From: Galaxea fascicularis
Lineage: Eukaryota; Cnidaria; Anthozoa; Scleractinia; Euphylliidae
Reading direction: 5' to 3'
DNA: 64,000 nt
Assembly (NCBI GenBank): GCA_948470475.1
Contig: OX419338.1
Coordinates: 36,702,095 to 36,766,094, forward strand
The notes under the pieces were generated by a model. The model was given only the letters and a program-made list of their open reading frames with translations. It did not search any database and was not told the DNA's origin. The position numbers were made by a program, and so were the translations under genes. Of this stretch, positions 28,394-40,115 are shown piece after piece. Each line of letters opens with the position of its first letter. Position 1 is the stretch's first letter.

Positions 28394-28534
28394 GTAAGTT
28401 ACATTCTTGTTTGTTCAGAAGCTTTATCGATTTTCGTCAGAAGTTATGAAGGAGGTAGGTTTATTTGAGCCATTACATACCTGTCGAAGCATAAAGATTC
28501 GAAAACTGTGATCATCTACATAAGACGTGGTCCA

Positions 28535-28750
28535 AGTGTTTGATAAAGGGGGTAGTTTGTAAAGAAACTGTGGTGCTGCATTTGGTTTTATCAAAGGGGT
28601 TGATTACGTAATTGACCACTGTGCAGGGATTCTTAAAGCTATGAGAATCCCAGTACTTTGGTCAATTTACATTATCAACTCCTTTGATAAAGCCAAATTC
28701 TAATGTTTGATAAAAGGGGTAGTTTCTAAAGAAACTGTGGTGCTGTGGTG
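28535..28750. mobile_element. Foldback MITE with direct repeats
   Basis: GTTTGATAAA-GGGGTAGTTT followed by TAAAGAAACTGTGGTGCTG appears twice in direct orientation (about 28538 and 28705). Between them lies an inverted repeat of about 35 bp: TTTATCAAAGGGGTTGATTA versus TTATCAACTCCTTTGATAAA. Typical composite nonautonomous transposon; no coding. Confidence 0.75.
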
Positions 28751-28759
28751 GGTGAGTAA

Positions 28760-30634
28760 TACACAAAATTCTAATGTTTGATACACTGTTAAGCTTATAT
28801 GTGGCAAAGATTTAAGTTATTACTCTTTTTGTATACCGTTTTTTTTTTTTTTTGTGCATCTACATCTACATCTACACAGTGTCAGCAATCGGACTCCACA
28901 TTGACTTATGCTGTTGTGGGAGATCAATATGGCTGCTGTGATGTCATGTGAAAACACTCTATAGAACAAATCAGAAATGTAACACTTGGGGTTGTCACAG
29001 CCAGGGTTAGCCAGGGCGTCATGGTTGTTTAACGTCCCACGGAATCAATTATGAAGAGTTGTGAGACAGGGCCTACAGTTTATCATCCTTATCCAAGAAG
29101 AAAGTAGTAAAAAAAAGAGTAGTAAACCTCGCTCATATCGGGAGTAACCAATGAGAGAGAGCAGGATTTTGTACCACATGACCCAAATGGACCAATGTAA
29201 AGACGATCCATCTCATTGGCGTTTTCTAGAAAATTTTGGCAGGAAATGGAGTGAGTCGGACCAATGAAAAGACAGGAAAACATTTTGGCGGGAAACCTGG
29301 TTGACCCAAATGGGCCAATGGAAAGATGAACCACCTGAAGACATAATGCTGAGACGTGTTGCTTAAGGATAAAGTTCACATCATCTGATTCCTCTAGTGA
29401 TCTTAGGTTACCGAGTCAACTGATGTGACAGCAGGAGAAAAAACTTTAATTCAAAACATTGATAAAAAATCATAATAATTGCCATGTGATAAGAACAATG
29501 AAAATTGCAAGTAAAAACATTTAAATTAACATTTTTATCTAAATTATGCTTACAGCTGAGCAGTTACTTAAAGACCCCGAGTGTTGGTCTGGCTGGTGTT
29601 TGAACCCACGACCTCCTGCATAGGAGTCTGATGCTCTACCAACTGAGCCAACCGGTTGGCATTTGATTGTTTGAGCATTTGCTTATTTCTGATTTGTGTT
29701 TAATGGACCACTATGAAGATGTCACGCAAAATAACAAGCAAGGGTTGCTTGCCTCTGCCATACATTTCTCTGTTTGGCATCTCATATTTCCACAAGTTTG
29801 CAACAGATTCTTATAAAACCTGGCATATTTACTAAACTTGGCATGATAAATCAATCTATGGAGGTTGTTTTTGCTTGTATAAAAAATACAAAAAGTTGTT
29901 ATTTTGCTGTGACATCTAAGTTCAAAGTGGTCCATTTTCCTCATAGTATTGGGAAATTTTCAGGTAGTTTTTTTCTGAACTGAAAGTAGTAGACCTGTTA
30001 ACAGTTTACAGGCTGGTTTATAAGAAACAATAATTACAGATTTTAAAGACCATAGAAGTTTTTTCAGCTGGGAAAATCAAGTTCACAGGCAGGTGTTTCC
30101 CTGGCTCCTGGCTATTATCTACATCTCTGATAAATAAGTTTTCCTTGCATTTCAATGTTGTAAGGTCTGGTAGTAGGTCTGTGGAGAGGATCACAAGGGT
30201 GTGATAGAGGTGGTTAGTATTGGACTGTGAGTGTTGGTTATAGTGTACATGATATTTTGGAAGTAGCAGTTTTTTAGATTGTGTATCTCATAATTTGTTA
30301 TATATGGGTCTGACAAAAATTATCTCTTCAAAAACTTAACACCAATTCTCCACCATAGCATTTTGATACAAAGACATGTGTTCATTATACAAAATTATAT
30401 TGCTTTACTTTTAAAATATTGCAAGGCTATGAAAGCTGGATAGAGTGCAATGACTGTACATCATTTTGTAAACAATGATCTATTATTTTGTTTCTTGAGA
30501 GTGTATACATGTAGTTGCTTGCCAAATTGACTTTGAAATAAGGCTCCTGCTAAAATTTCATGCCATATGTTAAATCTGCTTGTGGACTTTTTGCTTCCCT
30601 TAGAAATGGGTGCATCCATTTGATTGAGCTAATA
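28760..30634. other. MTHFR upstream region / probable 5' UTR intron
   Basis: No coding region recognised apart from the SINE fragment. The open frame 29774-29983 is not convincing. A mini-uORF, ATGGGTGCATCCATTTGA, lies at 30606-30623 just before the MTHFR start. Confidence 0.4.
29550..29665 (-). repeat. tRNA-derived SINE fragment
   Basis: On the minus strand the A-box region GGCTCAGTTGGTAGAGCAT and B-box GTGGGTTCAAACACC are clear, with an anticodon-like GACTCCTATGC between. The acceptor ends do not pair, so it is not a functional tRNA. The body continues GTCTTTAAGTAACTG. A common SINE type in corals, from memory. Confidence 0.7.
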
Positions 30635-33600
30635 ATGGCACAACAGCTAAGTGAAGGAGAGGCAAAGCCTCGTAAACTCATCAGCGTTATCCAGGAAAAA
30701 ATGGGAAAGAATGAACAATTCTTTTCACTGGAATTCTATCCACCAAAGACATTCAATGGAGCAACAAATTTGATGGCCATTGTTGGTAGACTGAATGAAC
30801 ACTGTACCCCCCTGTTTCTTGATATTACATGGAAGCCATCTCAAGACCCCATGTCAGACAAGTGTCAGCCAGAGCCTAGCACTTTATTAGTTTCTGCTGC
30901 AGCAGTAGATTTATATGGACAAAATATCATGATCCACATTCCTTCTGGAAACACCACCAAGAGTCAGGTTGTGGAACATCTTACCCGTGCTCATAATCTT
31001 GGGATTGGAAGTGTGCTGGCAGTCAGAGGAGGTATTTCAAAATATATCACCTGTTTCAAGCTAATGGCAGGTCATTTATCACACCTTTATGCCTTTTTGA
31101 GAGTAGTCCATCAAACCAAAACAAAACGAAACAACCCAACCCTAAAAGCGACTGTCATTGTTATTGTTCATTATGATTTCCAAGCTCTGAAAAGAAAGCC
31201 ATGTCCACTGTTGTAAAGGAGGTATCTGAGAGGGAAGAATCTACCAGACAAGATTAAAGAGCATGTTTTCCATGGGTAGTTAGTAGATGTTCAATTTATA
31301 CTTAATAATAATAATATGATGTTTATAGAGAAAGTGCACTTAGCTAAGCAGCTAGTTCAAAGGCACTCCACTTAACTTCCAAGAAACAAATAAACATAAC
31401 ATGATAAGAATCCCAACTGGCCGGAGGTAAAGCAGTTAGCTATTTACAAGGATGACTGAGGAGTTCAACCAGGCACGAACCCAGAACAACACCAGCTAGT
31501 GGTTAGAGCGGGATTTGAACCCAGGTCACCGCATTGAAATCCAGTGCCCTTAACCACTCACTTATCCTGCCTCCTCATACCACTTCAGTGTTTTCTATTT
31601 AAAGTTTCTAAATAACCCATATGTTATGTTGTCAGTTAGGGTATGTGGGAAAAAATAACTTTATCAGCATAGTTTATAAGGTAAATTGGCCACCAAAATT
31701 GACTGCTGATGTTTGGAGCACAGCTGGCCCTTTGTTCAAAGCAAATCCAGACATCAGCACTCAAATTTCATCACAGAGGCAATTTCACCAAGTATCAACT
31801 GAATTGATAAGTCCAATTTCATGTTACACATGCCTAACACACCCTATTGTGCTTCAAGTTTTATTGTATTTTTAACTGCTTTCATACTACTATCAACAGG
31901 GACCGCACAAAGGGAGGAGCTGGGGGGGCTTTAGCTCCCCCCCCTACTTTTTTTCAAGAATAAAAATAAATGAAACAAAGAATCATTAATTCGAAAGTGA
32001 CCAGAGTTACTGGCAAAGACAAATGCACAGATAAATAGACAGAATGAAGCACTAGTTGTTAAAATTGAAAAGATATTATCGTTACAATAGCATTCTCCGT
32101 CACTTTAGATAAATTGAAAAGAAATCCACAAGCATGCCCCCCTCCCCCCCACCCCCCAAAAAATTTCCTTCACACGTTCTTCTTTAGCCCCCCCCCCCCC
32201 CCCCCCCACTCTTAAACTTGCTGTGCGGTCCCTGATCAATACGAATGATAATGATGATGACAATAAAATTGTGTAGTGAAATCCCTACCCTTGCAGTGTC
32301 TTTCCCATTAGTTGGACAATGATTGTCAACAGTTCAAATGTTTTTGTGCCAAGAATTGTTGACAAATGTGTTTTGAAAAATATTACATTGAAAATTAATG
32401 ACACAAAATGTTGTACTTAGTTAAGGTTGGGAATGTTTTGTCAGTGGATTTTCTCTGAAAATGAATTCATTAAATCTCATTTGAAACAAGAAATTGAAAA
32501 TACTGATGTGAAACTCTGTACAATTTTACTTTTACTCTGTTCTTGTTGTTTAGTATTTTTTACTCAAACTTGTTTTGAGGGACCATTTGTGTGTGTGTGT
32601 GGTTTTGTAGATGGAGGCTATGAGGAAGAAAGTGGATCCAAAGGAGATGGTTTTGAGTACACTGTGGACCTGGTGAAATTCATCAGAAGTGAATTTGGAG
32701 ATCATTTTACTGTAGGAGTGGTTGGTAAGTGAATATACTTTTGGTAATGGAAGCTTCAAATGGTTTTTAGCTATAATTACACTGGAGATTTAAACCTGAG
32801 ATAAGCACATCAGCTTAGCCTTTATGGAATAATCGAATTTTCCACAGAGTCGTATAAAATGGTTCGAACCAGAATTCAAAGTAAATATACAAACCATTTG
32901 TCTGCATATACACATTTTGTGCAGTCACCTTTGGTGAGGTTTGGCATACTTACATTTGTGTTGCATGACAGATCCATTCCCACTCTAAAGGGGCGTCGGG
33001 AAAACCGAGAGGGCTGAGGTTCCAAGCTGGAAAAAAACCCTCCTATTTGCAGGGCTATCGATATTCTTTTAATGTTAAAACAACAAAAACGCCCCAGACA
33101 AAACTGCCATGTATCTGGTGGATATATTTTGTGTGTTTACTGGACACCATTTTGGCAGATCAGGAAGTTTGGCTGTTCGTTTATTCTATTTACTGTATAA
33201 TAGTGTCTTCATTGTTATTTAGTACTTGTAAACCTTGTACTTGTAATATGTCCTCAGATCTCCCCGCCTCGATTAGTTTATAAGCTATTTGCCGGGGGGA
33301 AAGTAATGTAATTTATTGTTTGTTGTTTGTTGTTTTTTGTTGTTGGTGGTGCACGTGATCAATTACAAACCGGCGGAGCTGCAGATATTCAAAAGCGGCC
33401 AAACTCCTCCCTTTTGCCTTACTACATTTAGCTGTAGTAAGGCAGTAAGCTGTAGTAAGCTGTAGTAAGCTGTAGTACATTTAGCTGTGTTTACAAAATG
33501 GGGTCAGTCTCCAGAATCAGAATTTTTGTGCGGTGTCATCTCGGTGTCTCGATTGCGTCTTTCAAGCCGGCAAATAACGCGTCACCCTCAAAGAGAAAGA

Positions 33601-36600
33601 AAGCGGTCTCGTCGTCTTGCAAAGTGTTTAATTTACCACTCGCAGTCACCACTGACTTATTTACTTGTACGTAGGATATTTAGCTTCAAGTGATGTTCAG
33701 TGTTATGAAGAAGACCTGAGACATCTCAAAGAACAAGTTGATGTTGGAGCTGACCTAATAATCACACAGATGTTCTTTGAAGTGAAAACGTATCTCAAGT
33801 TTGTAGAGGATTGCCAAAGATATGGAATTAATGTGCCAATTATTCCTGCAATTTTTCCAGTGCAGGTAAGATCTTTCATAGGCCTCATTTGTCCGCTAAC
33901 TTCGAGGTGTATATTGGTAACCTATTCTCGTTTTGTGGGCCTTAGACTGGAAAACAATCCTTGTTTTTGCATTGAACGCGTGCAGTATTTGGATAAAAAG
34001 TCTGGAGTTAGAAATGACATAGAAAGTGAGACTTTGTGTGCCACTCGTCTCGTGGGTTACACCTTAGTCTTTAAAACGTAGAAAATACTAAAACCAATAT
34101 TTTTCCCTGTTTCCTTTTAAAACAGGGCTCCACTGGTGTATCCTAATGGACTGTTAGGTTTGGTTTTTCTCAATACTAATTTAAGCTCAACCTCGAGCAT
34201 CAAAGCAGACTTAGGAGAACATAGACTTGCCCCAAGTCGTCTTTTTATGAGACAAACGAGCGACGCGACGAAGTTGGACAAACGAGCGATGAAGAACGGA
34301 CTTCGAGCAAGTCTAAGGAGAACACAGAATGGCTGTTTTCATACTGGAGACGTATAATTCGTCTTCCCACAGACGCACTACAAATGTTTGCCCAAGCTTC
34401 GTCCCAGACGGATTATACAGTATAAAATTAACAAACGCATAATGCGTTTGGAGTACCCTGCGAGCAGTTGGTTTCTCCTGCGTTTCCCGAGAGAGAAAGA
34501 AGCGCAGGAGAAACCAACTTCTGGCGGGAGGCATTACGCGTCTCTAGTTTAAAAACGGACAATCACTGAGAAATTCAATAAAAAGATGTTTTAGGTGCAA
34601 TAGAAAGATGTCACAACTGTGTGGATCAATCTTCATTTCATTTCCGCAGTTCATATTTGATTTATTTCATATATACATCATCATCTCAAAAAGATGTCTG
34701 AATGTATTGAATGTGTTAAACTAAGATATGAGGTTAAAATACCAGTACGTTTTTCCTTTTGTTGCTTGTAAAGGAGGAAATTCTGTCATAGGATACACCT
34801 CACATACCTTAAGTCCTCTTGCGTTTATCTCAGTTTTGCTTGTGTCATTGTGCTACATTTAAGTCTTACTATTTTACAGAACTTTAATTCCCTACGCCAG
34901 TTAAAGCGGTCATCTCGTGTGGACATCCCACAATGGCTCTTAGACACTCTCACTCCAATAAAGGACGATAGTACGGCAGTCATGAATTACGGTATCAGCT
35001 ACGCTACTGAGATGTGCAAACAGTTACTCGAAAGTGGACATGTTCATGGATTGCACTTCTACACTCTTAACCGTGAAACCTCTGTGTCTGAAATTCTGAA
35101 AAAACTGGGCATGTGCCATGCTGTTGATGAACAAGATTCAGGCATGCGTAAATTCCCTTGGATGCCAGGTCCAGCTCTGGCGAGGCGTGGTCAGATGGAA
35201 GATGTACGCCCGATCTTTTGGACGTCAAGACCTCGTAGTTATATGATACGTACTTCCAACTGGGATGAGTTCCCGAATGGGAGATGGGGTGATTCTAGCG
35301 CTGCTTCATTTGGAGAATTAAAGGATTATCATTTGGTGCTACTGGGTACACATGAGGGAAAAGAGGAATTGCTGAACATGTGGGGACGGGAGCTGAACAG
35401 TGTGGAAGACGTTTTTGAGGTCTTTGTCTGCTATTTGACAGGGAAGGAGAACAGACGTGGATTTAAGGTTTGGGGCTCGGGTACCCGAGACAAGTACCCT
35501 GCTCATTATTCATAATGCGTCTTAAATGTACAAATCCTCGTTTGCCCTTCTTTCTTTGTCACTTGTCACTTTTCAATTGAATACCGTCCTTATTTACTAC
35601 AAGTTTCCTTTCCCTAAACCAGGGCCCGGGAGCCAGGATCAGTCCGTTCGAAGTTAACGTGTCACGTAACTTCGAATAGCTGTCGCATTTGAGTTTGTTC
35701 CCTGCTGTATCTGACCACTGTGGCTATTGCTGATTTTCAAAATGTCTTTAAACCCAGAAACTTGACTGACAGATCTTTTTCGCATACGCATGCATTTACT
35801 TTTGAAACGTCCCGTCCCCGGTAAGCGACACAAAGTGTTCACATGAGAAAAACATGTCCTCCGGCTGCGGAGATGGGACCCAAGTTGTCTCGCCCACCTC
35901 GTGTAAACGATTGGTATACCTTTTCAAAGAAATCAGAAGGGGAAAAATACCTCGCCAGGGGTAACTCAGGGGTCCAGGAGGTTTGTCTAGGGTACCCGAA
36001 ACCATTTAAACGAGCTGTATAGTTTTTATAAGAAATGATTTGTCTCCTTCCTATCTCCATAAAACGTCTGATGTGTTTTATTCAGTTGATCATAAACCGT
36101 TGAGCTTCGTCTTTAAGGTTGCTTAAAGTTAATGAAAAATATAGCGTCAAGGTGTGCATGATTTTAAGGAAGTTAAAAAGTCTATTTTACGCTTCCAAAA
36201 GGTCGAAATTCTTTTCATATCAAGAAATGCCCCATTGTACCGGCTCAACTTCTCGCGTCCGACATAACACAATGGCCTCTTTGTTCTTAGTAGCCCTGAG
36301 GGATGTTTGCTGAAACTTGCGATAAATTGCCTGCATTAGGGAGAGTGGGGAGGTATAAATTTGCTCTCGTACGATCAATTTCCACCGTTGTACCCTGAGG
36401 AAGATTATCGGTGTGTGCATCGGAATGATGGGAATGAAAGCCTTAAGTTATCAAAGTTGATGCGGTAGTTGATCCGCTTTTCTTGATACGTGGTGGACTT
36501 AAGATGTCAAATTCGCACAGAAGTTTTTATTTTGGCCCGCTAAACGCAGTTGTATACAATAGTTGGCGTTTTGCCGTTTAAGTTCTCAAGCGTTTAATTT

Positions 36601-38358
36601 AAACCATGGTTTAGTAAAACCCTGTAATAGTCCTTTAATCTGATGGTTTCTTTCTCTTATCAGGTGAAAGAACTTCCGTGGAATCAGGACGAACTCGCCA
36701 AAGAAACACTGCCTTTTGTTGACAAACTTGCTCATGTGAACAAGCATGGTATTCTTACTATCAATAGCCAGCCTAACGTGAATGCGGTGCCCTCAACAGA
36801 CCCAGTAGCGGGATGGGGAAGGCCTGGCGGCTACATCTTTCAGAAGGTGAGAAAATTGTGTTCAGCCTGCAGAACAGGCGCTAGTGTTGGTGTTACTGGC
36901 TGGGGTGTTTGAGCGCGCGAAGCGGGAGCCAGCTGATTTGGGGATTCCCTTCTGAGCTTTTATCCAATACAGAAACTATCAAACATGCCTTGGAACGCAA
37001 TTGTTAATACTTCTTTAATAACATTTAACGATCAAAAACTGTGATAAAATATTTTTTAAAACTAGTTTTTAAAAATGACGAGGTTTCGACGTTCAGCTTA
37101 AGTCATTATCAAGTCAAAATGATAGCGATAAGGAAATGTATAAATACTAGGTAAAACAGTAGAACATCGAAGTGTTGGAATGTTCTTTCAACTAAAAAGT
37201 TTCGCACGGATGGAATAAGTTTGGGTGTTTAAACTCGGACTGCGTTCTTTCGATTCATCGGGTGAGAGAGAAACACAAGTGGAAGACAACAGCATTCTGA
37301 GAATAATTTCCCCCTTTAAGGATCAAACGTCAGCTAACTCGGTGAGAAGATAAATGCGTGATATCAGTCACAAGATTAGTACTACTCTGCAACCGGTATT
37401 TATTAGCAAGAAATTGGAGCAAGATCTCAAGCCAAAAGAAATCAAGCCTCCAATCGTAAATCAACAATGCGTCATGTGTATTCTTTTTCATGTGATCTGT
37501 GTGATGCAGATCATGTTGGCTACACAACCCAACACCTTCATCAGCGCATTGTTGAAGATAAAAACTCGGCGATTGGAAAATATTTCTTGGAAGCCTTTGG
37601 AGACACAAGCCTTCTCAAAGAAAGGTAGTTTCGCATACTCCGAAAGCGTCAAGGAAAATTTGATTGCCTCGTCTATGAGATGCTTTTTATCAAGGAACGC
37701 AATCCGAGTTTAAACACACAAACTGATTCCATCCGTGCGAAACTTTTGGCTTGAAAGAACATTCCAACACTTCGATTCCTTATGTGCTTGTTCTATTGTT
37801 TAACGTAGTTTTTATATATTTCCTTATCACCATCATTTTGACTTGATAATGACGTTAGCTGAACGTCGAAACGTCGTTTTTTAAAAAACTTTCTTAATAT
37901 GTATTTAGAAAATGTTTTATCGCAGTTTTTTATCGTTAAATGTTTTTAAAAATCGCTTCTGATTCGTATTCTTTCAGAGGGTCTCAATGGGGTAGTGACT
38001 CGTGTTGGTGCACAAAAACAAAGGAATGGCGGCCATGTTGGTGCGCAAGGCTAACCCTCTGGGAATTGAACTCTGTTTTTTTGTTTCACTGTGCCAATAT
38101 GGCTGCTGGTCACGTGACTGAAAATGATCTATACGGTTAACGGCTAAAATTTTGTCTCTTTTATGGCTGACTGTTATTTTTTTCTTATTACGGTTAACAG
38201 AAAAGTTAAAAATTAATCTCCTCTGTCTTAAACAGTTAAATTTCTCAAATGCCATATTTCAAGTCTTAGGACCATCAGTTCACGTATGATTTCTTTCATA
38301 TGCATCATTCACTTGCATATCTTTCACGGGAACATATGCCTGAACCCGAAATTGACCT

Positions 38359-38393
<35 letters not shown>

Positions 38394-40078
38394 AGAGCAT
38401 CGCACTGGAATCGCGAGTTCACGGGTTCAAGCCCCGTTGAAGTCCTGAAATTTTTTCAGGCTTCTTCACGCAATTGCAAAAATTGCGATCACAACTGCGA
38501 CGATCATTCTTCATTTCACTTCATATCCGCAGTTCACATATGATTTCTTTCATATGCATTCACAGGAACATATGAACCCAAATTTGACCTGCTCCCAACG
38601 TCAGTGGCTTCAAAGCTCAGTTGGTAGAACATCGCACCGGAATCGCGCGGTCACGGGTTCGAGCCCCGTTGAAGTCCTGAATTTTTTCAGGCTTCTTTAC
38701 GTAATTGTAAAAATTGCGATCACAACTGCGACGATCATTCTTCATTTGATTATGTTTGACCAGCGGTCAAACTGAATAATACGCATACTACGAATCACCG
38801 AAATCATGTTGTATATTTTTTGCGGAATCTTGATGTAAATATATCGCGCGTCTTAATGTACATATAACACTACTTCAAAAGTCCCATTGATGTGTATCAT
38901 CTTGATGTAAAAATATCACGAATCATGTTGTATATTTCTATGGAAACTTGATGTGTATAGGTGAGAAATCTTGATGTAAATATATCAAGCATCTTGATGT
39001 ATATATAACACACTTGAAAAGTCTCAAAGAGGAGTTGATATACAAAAGGGAATCTTGGTGTATATGGAAGTCCCTTGATATACATGTTTGACGTCTTCGC
39101 ATATCTATATCTTTTTTGGTATATACATATTCAATCTTGTTGTTTTGTCCCTTTTTGACAAGCATACACCCCCTTTAGCAGATTACTCATCAGATATTGA
39201 ATACGGTATGCTGCTCACTGAAGTATTCCTCTGGCAGCATTACGGACACAGAAATGCATATATGTTACATAATAGCACATTTTTTCAACCACAGTGCAAA
39301 AGAAGCAAAGACGATGTCGTCGTAGAAGTTACTACATCATACATTCCTATATTTTCTTTTACCAGTAATATGCCCAGTATTCAAGTTTAATAGCCTGAGA
39401 ATTAAATGCAATCATGAAGGCGTAGTTGCGCTAGAGAAGACACGTAACCGGTCTTAGATCATCTTAAGTAATTCTTTTTACGACAAACGGTTAATACTTT
39501 TTTTAAATTTTACGCCTAACGGCTAAATATTTTGCCGTTTTACGTCCATCGGTTAACCCTATTGAGACCCTCCTTTAATAACATTAATAATATTGTTATT
39601 ATTTAATAGTAATTTATTTTATATTAATTGTTTTAGGCTTATCTGGAGTTTTTCACAAGCGAGGAAATAGCAATGTGTCTTTATGAAGTCCTACAAGATT
39701 TCCCATCTGTCAACTATCACATGGTGAACGTCTCGGTAAGGTGTATTGCGTTTCAAAATTAGAGGTTGAGCTGGTGGCCAAACCAGCGGAGGGGACGGGC
39801 GTTACACGATTGCGATTGAAGATTGAGTTTAATGTTGCCTCTCACTATTTTGACACCAATTTGAAATCGTTCTGAAATGCAGTGGGACGACTCTTTTGGG
39901 TCTGGAACAAAACCCAATTGTTTTCTTAGGCCCGGTTCAGACGCCGCTCCACTCATGTGCCGAATTACGTTCGACTTTGGAGCGACAAGGCGACATTGGC
40001 GCGACAGCTGATTCAGACTGCGTACCGTGTGTCGAACCTAATATGTATTTTATATACGGAGAAGGCATTATACATTTA

Positions 40079-40115
<37 letters not shown>

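Noticed and set aside
29575..29662. Functional tRNA gene on the minus strand
   Set aside because: A- and B-boxes are present but the acceptor arms do not pair; it is a SINE head.
38374..38447. Functional tRNA with GGA anticodon
   Set aside because: A serine tRNA should have a long variable arm; the unit is repeated with a common 3' body and is a SINE.
38800..39110. CRISPR-like array
   Set aside because: Repeats are degenerate, spacing is irregular and the DNA is eukaryotic.
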